A DNA stretch of 64,000 nt, from positions 5,890,001 to 5,954,000 of the forward strand of contig CBDCVZ010000010.1 in assembly GCA_965223215.1 (NCBI GenBank). The letters are read 5' to 3'. The notes below the pieces were generated by a model. The model searched no databases. It saw only the letters and a list, made by a program, of their open reading frames with translations, and had not been told where the DNA came from. The translations under genes were made by a program, and so were the position numbers. Source of the DNA: JABDMH01 sp965223215. GTDB taxonomy: Bacteria > Bacteroidota > Bacteroidia > Chitinophagales > Saprospiraceae. This document shows, in pieces, positions 45,581 through 53,449 of the stretch; within the stretch, counting starts at the first letter, position 1; each line of letters opens with the position of its first letter.

Positions 45581-47365
45581 TTAATCCATGGTTGGTATTA
45601 AGGTTGGGTTTTCCAGAATAAGGATGCGCTTGTGTAAGGAGATGATACTGTGATCTTGTCGTTCAAGCTTTGCTTCCAGTTGAAATATTTTGTCGTCTCT
45701 GAGCTGAATTTTCTTATCGTGATCCTTGAGTAATTCCGTTAGGTAGAGAATCATTTTTTCATAATTGAAATTCTCCGGCAAACCCTCCTGGTCATAAAAT
45801 ACCAAATTGCCCAACCCAATAGAATCCATTTCTTCTGCGATGTATCCATATTCCCATTCACCTGGAGAATTGGGCCGATCATATCTTACTGGTCGTGCTT
45901 GCAATATTTTATACCAGTCATCATTCAGATCGACGATGTTGGTTTTATATCTACGGGAAGAATTGTCGTATCCTATCTCACCGGTGCTGGTATTGTATTG
46001 CATATTGGCTTTGTCTCCGATATTACCTAGGCTGGGTGCGCGCAATGTTCCACCGTGTGGATTTAGTCTGAGTTCAGCAGGCCTGCCGTTGGCCCGGGCT
46101 TGAATTACCTTAGAGCCGATTGCCAAATGCTGGTGATCACTTCCTACGATAAGTGATCCACCAGCTTGGGATCCGACATCCAAGCTTTGTCCAATTTCAA
46201 CACCGCCACCCAATGGATTGAGATGCAAGGTGTAGCCATTCTGTCGTTCTTTCGACTGAATGGTAGATCCATCAAAGGCCATATTTGGCCCTGAGTCTCC
46301 ACCTACTGAAAGGATGCCTCCTGTACCAAGATTAACCCGGCTGCTGGAGATAACCTCTAGTTTTGTTTTGGGTGCCTGGGTGCCGATGCCTACCAGTCCT
46401 CGTCCCGTGGATAAGTGTACATCACTGTGATAACCTATTTTTGTCAGGCCATCTTTATCTTCTCCATTTATTCTTAAGATTTTATCTTTTGAGACCCTTA
46501 ATCCGAAATCCCTCTGAGACTCCCAACCATGTGGGGTCAGTATTGATTTAGGAAATCTTATTTGTTTATTAATAAAAAGGTTGTCCAGCAAAACTTCATA
46601 AGAAGTATATACTATATCCGCCTGCTTATCCCAATAGCCGTCCGCCTGATGGTGTATAATAGATCCCAAATCCACCGTACCTCCTCCATTAGATAGGGAG
46701 AGTTTTTTGGAAGGTTTATGTAAACTCAGTTTTTGAATTTCGTTTATGGGATCAGCATCCGCATCTTTCAGTCCTTTTAAATCCACCGCATTACCATCCT
46801 CTATGCTAAGCATTGTTCCACTCAAAGAAAGATTTTGATCATCTGTGCCTGGACCTGACTCTCCCTCATCATTATCAAGGGCGCTCAGGTCTACTTCCCC
46901 ACCATGTGAGAGGGTCAATATATTGTTAGAGGCATCAAAACTGATGGATTGTAATTCGTTGGTACTATCAGCATCCGCATCATCTGTATTTTCTGCTGAG
47001 TAGGCGTGCATCGCCAATGGGACTGCAGCAATGGGTGCACGACTCACTACTTCATAGATCTGCCCTTTTTTTAGTTCGAGCATTAATTCTAGTTCCCTAT
47101 CAAAATGGATTTGCTTAAAAGCCTTGTTGTTGATTGAGCCAATGCGTGCGTTGAGAATACCGACATCATTGGTAGCAACACCGAGGTGTTCTTCTTCGAA
47201 GACCTTGCTACCATCTTCATAGATACTGATGCGTAAATCCACTTGATCATCAACCATTAATTGACCATTGAGGTGGCGTAATGCCCCTTGGAAATTAAAT
47301 GATTGAGTATATATGCTTGATGTTCCTACAAGTAAGAGAAATACTAGTGCTATAAAGTTTTTCAT
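45581..47365 (-). CDS. Secreted fibre protein with S74 chaperone domain (paralog)
   Basis: 594 residues, paralog of the protein at 43048. Signal peptide ALVFLLLVGTSSIYTQ; N-terminal domain FNFQGALRHLNGQLMVDDQV ... FEEEHLGVATND; Asp-rich repeats DDADADSTNELQSI and DADADPINEIQKL; a central part unlike the paralog (SKDKILRINGEDKDGLTKIG); then shared linker and S74 domain (NSSRRYKTNIVDL ... EYGYIAEEMDSIGL), and a coiled coil. The variable centre between conserved ends suggests recombination that swaps receptor-binding segments. Followed by the short T9SS gene. Confidence 0.85.
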   Translation of the reverse strand: MKNFIALVFLLLVGTSSIYTQSFNFQGALRHLNGQLMVDDQVDLRISIYEDGSKVFEEEHLGVATNDVGILNARIGSINNKAFKQIHFDRELELMLELKKGQIYEVVSRAPIAAVPLAMHAYSAENTDDADADSTNELQSISFDASNNILTLSHGGEVDLSALDNDEGESGPGTDDQNLSLSGTMLSIEDGNAVDLKGLKDADADPINEIQKLSLHKPSKKLSLSNGGGTVDLGSIIHHQADGYWDKQADIVYTSYEVLLDNLFINKQIRFPKSILTPHGWESQRDFGLRVSKDKILRINGEDKDGLTKIGYHSDVHLSTGRGLVGIGTQAPKTKLEVISSSRVNLGTGGILSVGGDSGPNMAFDGSTIQSKERQNGYTLHLNPLGGGVEIGQSLDVGSQAGGSLIVGSDHQHLAIGSKVIQARANGRPAELRLNPHGGTLRAPSLGNIGDKANMQYNTSTGEIGYDNSSRRYKTNIVDLNDDWYKILQARPVRYDRPNSPGEWEYGYIAEEMDSIGLGNLVFYDQEGLPENFNYEKMILYLTELLKDHDKKIQLRDDKIFQLEAKLERQDHSIISLHKRILILENPTLIPTMD

Positions 47366-47597
47366 GGTTTATTTTTTATCGACAATTGAGTTTTGTCTAA
47401 TATAATTTGATAAACAGTTATCAATTTAATGGCATATTCGAAAAGGACATGAAGTACCTGTGGATATACCTGAAGGCTTCCAAAATCTGAAATGGGATTC
47501 TAAAAAAACGTGACAAAATTGGTGCAGGCTACGTCCGAAAACCTGTTCACAATCTCAGTAAAATCTCAGTCTAAATTTCTAAAAGGATCTTCCCAGC

Positions 47598-47834
47598 TTA
47601 TACTTTGCTACGCCTCAGTTGGTTGGGACTAGGCTCCTTCGGAATGCCTCGTCCAGATCGAAAATCACTCATTTGAGCAATGTTTCCGGAGGCGTTGGTA
47701 TGGATCTTTACCAGCCCTTCACTCAGTAGATCCCTTTGAGTAGTGGGATACTCAACCCGATTCCGGATGAATGGAGTCAAGATATCCCAATATCGATGAA
47801 GATCGGTGCGGAAAGATCCATTGTGAAAAGTCAT
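47598..47834 (-). CDS. Hypothetical protein coupled to ArsI-like gene
   Basis: 78 residues from ATG 47834, which overlaps the stop of the ArsI-like gene as ATGA, the classic sign of translational coupling. The protein (MTFHNGSFRTDLHRYWDIL ... ASGNIAQMSDFRSGRGIP) is not recognised and has no signal peptide. It may be the surviving part of a longer gene. Confidence 0.4.
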   Translation of the reverse strand: MTFHNGSFRTDLHRYWDILTPFIRNRVEYPTTQRDLLSEGLVKIHTNASGNIAQMSDFRSGRGIPKEPSPNQLRRSKV

Positions 47835-48244
47835 GAAATGCAACAGCCATCGCTGGTGGTCGGTTCCACAATTCGATTTACTTCTGATTCAGCATAGGTT
47901 TGAAAAGCCTCCCACTCTACACCTTGTGGATCCTTAACCCAGGACTTCTCAGATTTCGCGTAACAACATGTGGTGTGTCCCTCAGCTCGGATAAATTGAT
48001 TGGTGCGTTTCACGTTCGCATAGATCTCCTCAAGTTCTGTAGTCGTTTCTGCTTCGATGCCCAAGTGTCTGATGCCGGGTTGATCACCACCAAGGGAAAT
48101 TGAAAAATTGACTCTGGGCTCCTCCAAAAGCCATTTGGAATAATCCACTTTGCTAACGGTGGGAGTGGCTCCAAAGAGTGCATTGTAAAAAGCCGTAGAA
48201 GCTTCGATATCGTGTACCTGCAAGTTGACATGTAATCTTTTCAT
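47831..48244 (-). CDS. ArsI/CadI-family glyoxalase-fold protein
   Basis: 137 residues with the VOC fold. Residues match the organoarsenical lyase ArsI / cadmium-induced CadI group: H5, H60 and E112 as metal ligands and the Cys pair C93-C94 (HTTCCYAKSEKSWVKDPQG, WEAFQTYAES). ArsI breaks C-As bonds in the cytoplasm. Family annotation is clear; substrate is not, since no arsR, arsB or arsM genes are adjacent. A terminal CC pair (DGCCIS) could bind thiophilic metals. Confidence 0.85.
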   Translation of the reverse strand: MKRLHVNLQVHDIEASTAFYNALFGATPTVSKVDYSKWLLEEPRVNFSISLGGDQPGIRHLGIEAETTTELEEIYANVKRTNQFIRAEGHTTCCYAKSEKSWVKDPQGVEWEAFQTYAESEVNRIVEPTTSDGCCIS

Positions 48245-49474
48245 AATTTATTCTTTTAATTTCACTCGGCAGACGATATAGGTGCTAAAAAGATGCAAAA
48301 TCTAATGGCATTTTTCTTGAGAGGCCATTGCGTGCGGGTCGGCGATCCACCCATTCAGCCAGCTGGTCTCACTAAGCTTCTTTCCATTCTTAGGTCGCCC
48401 TTACGGCGAGTGTTAACAGGTATACCGCGCTCGTTTAAACATGGACCTTAGACCGGGTTTCGGATAAGCTCTGAGAGTTTTTCTTGCATGCGGATGTGAC
48501 CAAATGGGAAGATTGTAGTCTCTATATTGAGGAGATCCGAAAACCACGCTTCTCAATCCCATCTAAGGCTGCCATAGCGTACCGTGGTTACTGGCGCTGA
48601 TAACACTCAAAACCCCTTTGTAATGTTTGAATTTAATGCGATTACTAGGAATGTGGATCATAGTACTGCAGTGCTCTTGTCTGCTGGAGCTATCTATGTT
48701 TGTGTGATGATGTTTGCGTTTCGATTGGTCTGGAAGAATTATAAGCATGCTCGAAAAATGCCTCGTACGGATCATTTGATTTGAATGCATCGCTGTTGTG
48801 CCGCGATCATTGAAGTCAACCAATACATGCGCTTATGTCCCGAAGGGTTACAAAGCTTCTCCAAGTTTGATCAAGAGATGGTGTAATGGTCTCGCCAATA
48901 CTCAGCTGGTGGCTTTGCATGGATTTAGCCCTTTCCTCGATCTTTAGGAATCTTTGGGCACACGATCCACGGTTTCTTGCAAACCTGGAGCAACTGTTTC
49001 CACTGAGCGGAAGGGTGCACTTTCAGCAACCCATTTTTGGGAAATTTGCATATTTCACACGACAAGCGGGCCAAGTGCAGCAACATGGATTGCGAGGCAA
49101 GGAGCCCCTTCTTTGTAGGTTCAACTGCCACCTCAACCGATTGGCATAAGCTAGGACGGCAGCGAAGTTGGTATTGTCATTAATGCAACCCATAACTTGT
49201 TTACATATGCATTTGGGGCTCGGTCGAAAACCTTATATTTGCAGACGCCAACTGACAAAGGCTAATCCCTTTGTCAGCTCTGAATTGACAATCTCATTCG
49301 AAAGGCTGGCACCTTTGTCAATAGTCGCTTGCCCAGTCGAGGTAATGAGACACCATACCGAGAAGTCGGTATCAAATGTGCTGACGATGCGCTAGCGCGC
49401 ATGTCACCGCAAAATGGTTTTAGAGCATTAAAGTGCTGAAAAGTCAGTACCAATAAAGTTTAGAATATCATACT
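48245..49474. other. 1.2 kb region without convincing genes, with hairpins upstream of the tRNA
   Basis: Short ORFs at 48584-48784 (one membrane-helix-like stretch, VLLSAGAIYVCVMMFAFRLV) and 48886-49149 have no recognised domain. Several stable hairpins occur: CTGACAAAGG (49252-49261) pairs perfectly with CCTTTGTCAG (49268-49277), and near 49355-49372 ATACCGA-GAAG-TCGGTAT forms a 7-bp stem. These may belong to an untranslated RNA or tRNA leader; none matches a known RNA to my eye. Confidence 0.4.
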
Positions 49475-49551
49475 GGCCGCGTAGTTCAATTGGATAGAAT
49501 ATCAGATTTCGGCTCTGAGGGTTGGGGGTTCGAGTCCTCCCGCGGTCACCA
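49475..49551 (+). tRNA. tRNA-Arg (anticodon TCG)
   Basis: A full cloverleaf: acceptor GGCCGCG with CGCGGTC, D-stem GTTC/GAAT with GG in the loop, anticodon stem TCAGA/TCTGA around loop TTTCGGC (anticodon TCG, reads CGA), T-arm GGGGG-TTCGAGT-CCTCC, and an encoded CCA end. No intron. The region directly downstream ends in a strong terminator. Confidence 0.93.
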
Positions 49552-49555
49552 AAAC

Positions 49556-49586
49556 GAGGTGCTTCCAGAAAGGGAGCACCTCTTTT
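49556..49586 (+). terminator. Rho-independent terminator after tRNA-Arg
   Basis: GAGGTGCTTCC pairs with GGGAGCACCTC (49556-49566 with 49572-49582, one mismatch), followed by TTTT. Typical terminator of the tRNA transcript. Confidence 0.88.
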
Positions 49587-49616
49587 AGTTTGTGAGACCT
49601 TTTAGTTGAGTATTTC

Positions 49617-49868
49617 ATGGTCAATGTTTACTTATCGCGAAGCAAAAAAAATGGGATGCTTTACAAGGGGTCTTACAAAAGATTTAGAAATGAGGGTAAA
49701 AGAGCACAATACGGGTCTAATAAGTCGACAAAAGCTCACCGACCTTGGCATTTAGTGTATCAGGAGGGGCACGGTAATATGGGAGATGCCTAGAGCACGA
49801 GAAAAATTCTTAAAAAAAGTGGGTCAGGAAGAGAATTCCTACGAGCCATTTTAGAAGATCGGCTCTGA
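49617..49868 (+). pseudogene. GIY-YIG nuclease-family protein, frameshifted
   Basis: Reading across frames gives a GIY-YIG-type small nuclease: MVNVYLSRSKKNGMLYKG, then GLTKDLEMRVKEHNTG, then KSTKAHRPWHLVYQEGHGN, then RAREKFLKKSGSGREFLRAI and ILEDRL ending at TGA 49866-49868. At least three or four frame changes are needed (near 49668, 49725, 49790 and 49815). Genes of this family often lie beside RNA genes in Bacteroidota. The copy is dead. Confidence 0.75.
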
Positions 49869-49990
49869 GCCTGCCTGCCGTCAGGGGGGTTGGGGATCGT
49901 CGGGGAGTCCCTACCTTGCGGCAGGCAGGCTCCCTGCACCTTGTCCTGATATTAATCGTCAGGGCCTTGTCCCGACATCAATCGTCGGGA
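49867..49990. repeat. REP-like inverted repeats and paired hairpins
   Basis: GAGCCTGCCTGCCG (49867-49880) is the exact reverse complement of CGGCAGGCAGGCTC (49919-49932), making a 14-bp stem with a 38-nt loop. Two shorter hairpins with a common inner ATCGT follow: CCTGA...TCAGG (49945-49963) and TCCCGA...TCGGGA (49970-49990). This GC-rich, palindromic pattern is typical of intergenic REP-like elements; other copies are expected elsewhere in the genome. Confidence 0.65.
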
Positions 49991-50087
49991 GCCACGAGCT
50001 TTAAGCATTTCAGCAATGACGCGCTTTTTTTGCCACGAAGTTTGATTAAGGCATATTCTATAATCCGCAATCAAGAGTAATCTAGAC

Positions 50088-50573
50088 CTAACTCGCCAGT
50101 TTTTCTCTGCGCAATTTTTTGCTGATTAAACTAAAATCTAACTTCTCAGGATGCTTGAGGCCGATAAATATTTTTACGCCATCTTTTAATTCAATCTCCA
50201 ATCCCTTTTGTTGAGCCCTATCAGTAGACTTTAAAAAATTTCCTAATTCTTCATTTTTGTCGGATGTCATTTCTGAGGGGTTCAGGGAATTGACCACGCG
50301 AATCTTATGAATTCTTTTCCAGGAAATTTTTCGATAGGAACGCCACCATTGATGCCTAAATTTAATGCCATTTCGATTGATCTTGACTTTGAGGTAGATG
50401 CTTTGCAATATATAGATCAGGCCGATCAATAACAGTATGCAAGCGATCATCTCCAACGAACTACTGGTTCCATCCGACCATCCGAATAGACGTGCGGCAC
50501 TTATCACTATTAAGATGATTAATACCATTTTTAGGTCCCAGCTATCCAGTCTCTGTCTTGCTAAATATTCCAT
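50088..50573 (-). CDS. Small membrane protein with PH-like cytosolic part
   Basis: 161 residues. Two membrane helices (about 17-30 VLIILIVISAARLFG and 42-60 MIACILLLIGLIYILQSIYL) followed by a cytosolic domain (KINRNGIKFRHQWWRSYRKI, KISWKRIHKIRVV, LEIELKDGVKIFIGLKHPEK), the pattern of PH-like/DUF membrane proteins. Function not known. No coupling to neighbours: both flanks are noncoding. Confidence 0.7.
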   Translation of the reverse strand: MEYLARQRLDSWDLKMVLIILIVISAARLFGWSDGTSSSLEMIACILLLIGLIYILQSIYLKVKINRNGIKFRHQWWRSYRKISWKRIHKIRVVNSLNPSEMTSDKNEELGNFLKSTDRAQQKGLEIELKDGVKIFIGLKHPEKLDFSLISKKLRREKLAS

Positions 50574-50842
50574 CTTATCTAATTTACGTTAACCTACACT
50601 AGATGAACAACAAATATTTACGCGATGGTCTAAATAAATTATTTTTAACAATTATTTAGATGGATTAGATCAGATGATAATATTTATTTAATAATTATTC
50701 TCTGAGGGATGCCGCTATTTTCTAACTATCAATTACTAGGTCCGTATTGATCAGATCATCGATCTAAAGATCTCAAACCGTGGAACATGCCTAAGTAGAT
50801 GGTCGTCGTTTTTTGAGCTTGATGAATCGACAAAAAGTAGTC

Positions 50843-52135
50843 CTAATGCTGTAAGAGTGATTTTAAACGCATGATTTCATCTTTTAAGGTCGCTATCTCA
50901 CGGTCATGTTGTTGGCGAAAAGTATTGAATGCCTCGACAATCAACGCGCTGATCTTGGTATAATCCAGTGCAATGGCGTCAACCCCATTTGCTTCATAGG
51001 TTACCAATTCGGGTAAGATCTCACCCACCTCTTCAGCGATGAACCCGATGTCATGTCTACCTCCGCCATGTGCCTGATCCCAGTCGTAGGAAACACCCCG
51101 CAGGGCAGCAATTTTATGTAGAGGCTTCTCGATGTTTTGAATGTTATTTTTCCACCTCCGTGATGAGGAGGTTCCCCAATCTTTAGCGGGGCCATTGGCG
51201 TAAAAATCCCATTTTTCATTCCCTACCGTTCCACCTTGCGCCTCACCCATGACACCATGGCCAAGAAGACTTACGCCATATACACCGGCTAATCGGCCAG
51301 AACCTCGCAGACCAAAATCGCCTCTGCCAAAGACGCCCGCGGTGGAATCACCCGAGGAGTTTCCATCTACACCATGGTTGGATACACTTGATCCATAGAC
51401 ACCTGGACCATCATCGGCGGTGCCTTGTACGCCGGTTCCACCTACCGAAGTGCCTTCAACGCCAATCCAGCTGGAGGTGCCCTTGACTCCAGAACCACTG
51501 GTCGCTTGACCTTCTACCCCAGATCCTGAGGTGGCAATACCTTTTAATGCAGTACCAGACTTGGCATGAGCTTCCACTGCAATGCCAACTTCCGTATAGG
51601 CTCTCAAGCCCCGATAACCACCACGAAAAACACCTCCGATACCCCAGTTACTCCCGATTCCATCGGGAGTGGAGCATGCGGAAAAGGCGACGATGTCTGC
51701 CAAGTTAGTTACCGTGACCTCAATCTTGGCAACGGTGTCGTTCGAGGTGGGATTACCTCGCACCAAGAACTGCTCTCCAAATCCAGGCATGGCATTAATT
51801 CCCAACCGTCCCTCTTTATCTAAAATCATTCTTCTTGCACCACCGGTATAAAAATCGAGTGGAGCTGCTCCGATGGCATGCAGGTAAGTACGATTGTTTC
51901 CAAATAGGAAGTTGCTTGAAGAAGAGACACCCAGATTGAGTCGGACATTCTGGTCATTATAGATGGAGAGGAGACTGGCATCAAGCAAACCAGAATTTGT
52001 ATTCTTAATGGACAGCCCCGGAGAAGTTGTACTTGCATATTCGATCGCGGAGTGGCCCACCGAATATTGTCCCTGTGCTTCGAATAAACACAGCACAAAA
52101 GATAGTAATAGGTTGAATCTAATCAGGTTTTTCAT
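50843..52135 (-). CDS. Secreted fibre protein with S74 chaperone domain
   Basis: 430 residues. Signal peptide (FNLLLSFVLCLFEAQG). The middle (about 190-285) is a chain of short Gly-rich repeats (SGSGVEGQATSGSGVKGTS, VGGTGVQGTADDGPGVYGSS), as in fibre shafts. The S74 domain (about 325-400; SSSRRWKNNI, HDIGFIAEEVGEILPELV) and a coiled coil (EIATLKDEIMRLKSL) end the protein. The Ser-x4-Lys pair in SSRRWK is kept. The HTH-only regulator gene at 52146 lies just 10 bp upstream, so the two are co-transcribed. Confidence 0.85.
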   Translation of the reverse strand: MKNLIRFNLLLSFVLCLFEAQGQYSVGHSAIEYASTTSPGLSIKNTNSGLLDASLLSIYNDQNVRLNLGVSSSSNFLFGNNRTYLHAIGAAPLDFYTGGARRMILDKEGRLGINAMPGFGEQFLVRGNPTSNDTVAKIEVTVTNLADIVAFSACSTPDGIGSNWGIGGVFRGGYRGLRAYTEVGIAVEAHAKSGTALKGIATSGSGVEGQATSGSGVKGTSSWIGVEGTSVGGTGVQGTADDGPGVYGSSVSNHGVDGNSSGDSTAGVFGRGDFGLRGSGRLAGVYGVSLLGHGVMGEAQGGTVGNEKWDFYANGPAKDWGTSSSRRWKNNIQNIEKPLHKIAALRGVSYDWDQAHGGGRHDIGFIAEEVGEILPELVTYEANGVDAIALDYTKISALIVEAFNTFRQQHDREIATLKDEIMRLKSLLQH

Positions 52136-52145
52136 GATATGATAT

Positions 52146-52397
52146 TTAGGAGTGAGTCACTAATTTTTCAGAGAAATCGACCCTCGCAGACCCGCATTTC
52201 AGTAATCCGGATTCAAAGGCTACCCGGACCATTCCAGCCGTATTACGCACGGCTAGCTTGGTGAGAATATGCCTTCGATGAGACACCACTGTATGTGGAC
52301 TGAGATAAAGCTTGTCGGCGATCTCAGGCGTACTGTATTCGTAGGCAAGGAGCCTAAGGATTTGATGCTCTCTTCGTGATAATTTCTCTTGAATCAT
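52146..52397 (-). CDS. HTH-only LuxR-type regulator (second copy)
   Basis: 83 residues, a bare LuxR/GerE HTH: LSRREHQILRLLAYEYSTPE, LYLSPHTVVSHRRHILTKLA. Shares SHRR and the surrounding order with the protein at 37215, with a slightly longer tail. It is directly upstream of a secreted S74 fibre gene, mirroring the first copy upstream of the C1q fibre gene. Confidence 0.88.
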   Translation of the reverse strand: MIQEKLSRREHQILRLLAYEYSTPEIADKLYLSPHTVVSHRRHILTKLAVRNTAGMVRVAFESGLLKCGSARVDFSEKLVTHS

Positions 52398-52955
52398 AGT
52401 GGAATAAGATTATGATCCAAAGGTGAAATACAGTCGTGAACAGCATTTGCTCAAATCCGACAAACTCTTGCTCGAATCCGACTTTAGATGATATGTGTCT
52501 GAAAAACAGTCGTTCACGAGGTGAGGTCGAATGCTGTTATGAGGTGGGTCAGTGAGAGAACGCGAATCATCGTTGCTTACTATGATGGCATAGGGTATGT
52601 CTGGTGGAGCGCATTGCGATGGTATGAGGAAGACATTCTCAGTGGATGGGCTCGCTCTTTACCATGCCCAGTATATTCAACTAGCCGAGCGGTGAAGTGA
52701 TCAGAAATTAGCCTCATACCAGACTGTGATGCAGATCATTTTGCCTAATCGGGTGAATTCGTACCTACGTTCCTGGATCAAGATCAAGGTTAAGAATGGC
52801 GGCATTCATAACCAGATTGGTAGCCTTGCTAGAAGATTTAGGACATCACCAACGGCATGCGAATTCGGTCATGATTCATTTTTTTTGTAATTTTTTATCC
52901 GAAACCTTGAACATCAAAGTACCAATCAAAAGCAAATTCAAGTACTGCATTTGTT
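52398..52955. other. Intergenic region between divergent units
   Basis: About 560 bp. No ORF with recognisable content. It must carry the promoters of the HTH-fibre pair (minus) and of the DoxX-oxidoreductase pair (plus). Confidence 0.45.
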
Positions 52956-53444
52956 ATGACAACTGAAAACTTCACGAGTAAGCAACGATCAGCGCTAATC
53001 ATCATGCGTGTATTAATTGGATGGCACTTCCTTTATGAGGGCGCCATCAAAATTTTTAATCCCGGCTGGACGGCTAAGTTTTACCTACTTAGTTCCGAAG
53101 GAATTTTCAAGTCCTTCTTCTTTTGGTTGGCAGGTGATGGGATGATTGGCATCATCGATTTTTTGAACGTGGCCTGTCTGCTAATCGTCGGATTGGCACT
53201 GGTCTTGGGAGTTTTTGAGCGTCTTGGTGCTTGGATTGGAATTGCGCTGCTATTGCTATACTACTTTGCCCATCCAGCATTTCCCGGTTTGCAGCAAGCC
53301 GGTACGGAGGGTAGCTACTTTCTGATCAATAAGAATCTTATCGAAGCAGCAGCGCTTTACGTAATTTATCTTTGTCCGACAGGGCAGTATTTTGGAATCT
53401 CCAGGTATCTGAGACCTGGATCTTTAAAAACATCTAATGTCTGA
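52956..53444 (+). CDS. DoxX-family membrane protein
   Basis: 162 residues with about four membrane helices (ALIIMRVLIGWHFLYEGAI; a helix around IIDFLNVACLLIVGLALVLG; LGAWIGIALLLLYYFAHPAF; LIEAAALYVIYLCPTG). The first helix carries the DoxX-type W-H-F-x-x-E-G-x-x-K pattern. The next gene, a secreted-type oxidoreductase, starts 5 bp after its stop, so they are translated together. The role of the pair may be membrane-linked redox chemistry, unproven. Confidence 0.88.
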   Translation: MTTENFTSKQRSALIIMRVLIGWHFLYEGAIKIFNPGWTAKFYLLSSEGIFKSFFFWLAGDGMIGIIDFLNVACLLIVGLALVLGVFERLGAWIGIALLLLYYFAHPAFPGLQQAGTEGSYFLINKNLIEAAALYVIYLCPTGQYFGISRYLRPGSLKTSNV

Positions 53445-53449
53445 GTATC

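Noticed and set aside
43048..52135. Prophage fragment (tail fibres)
   Set aside because: The fibres have Sec signal peptides and lie near T9SS genes; no capsid, portal, terminase, integrase or lysis genes are present.
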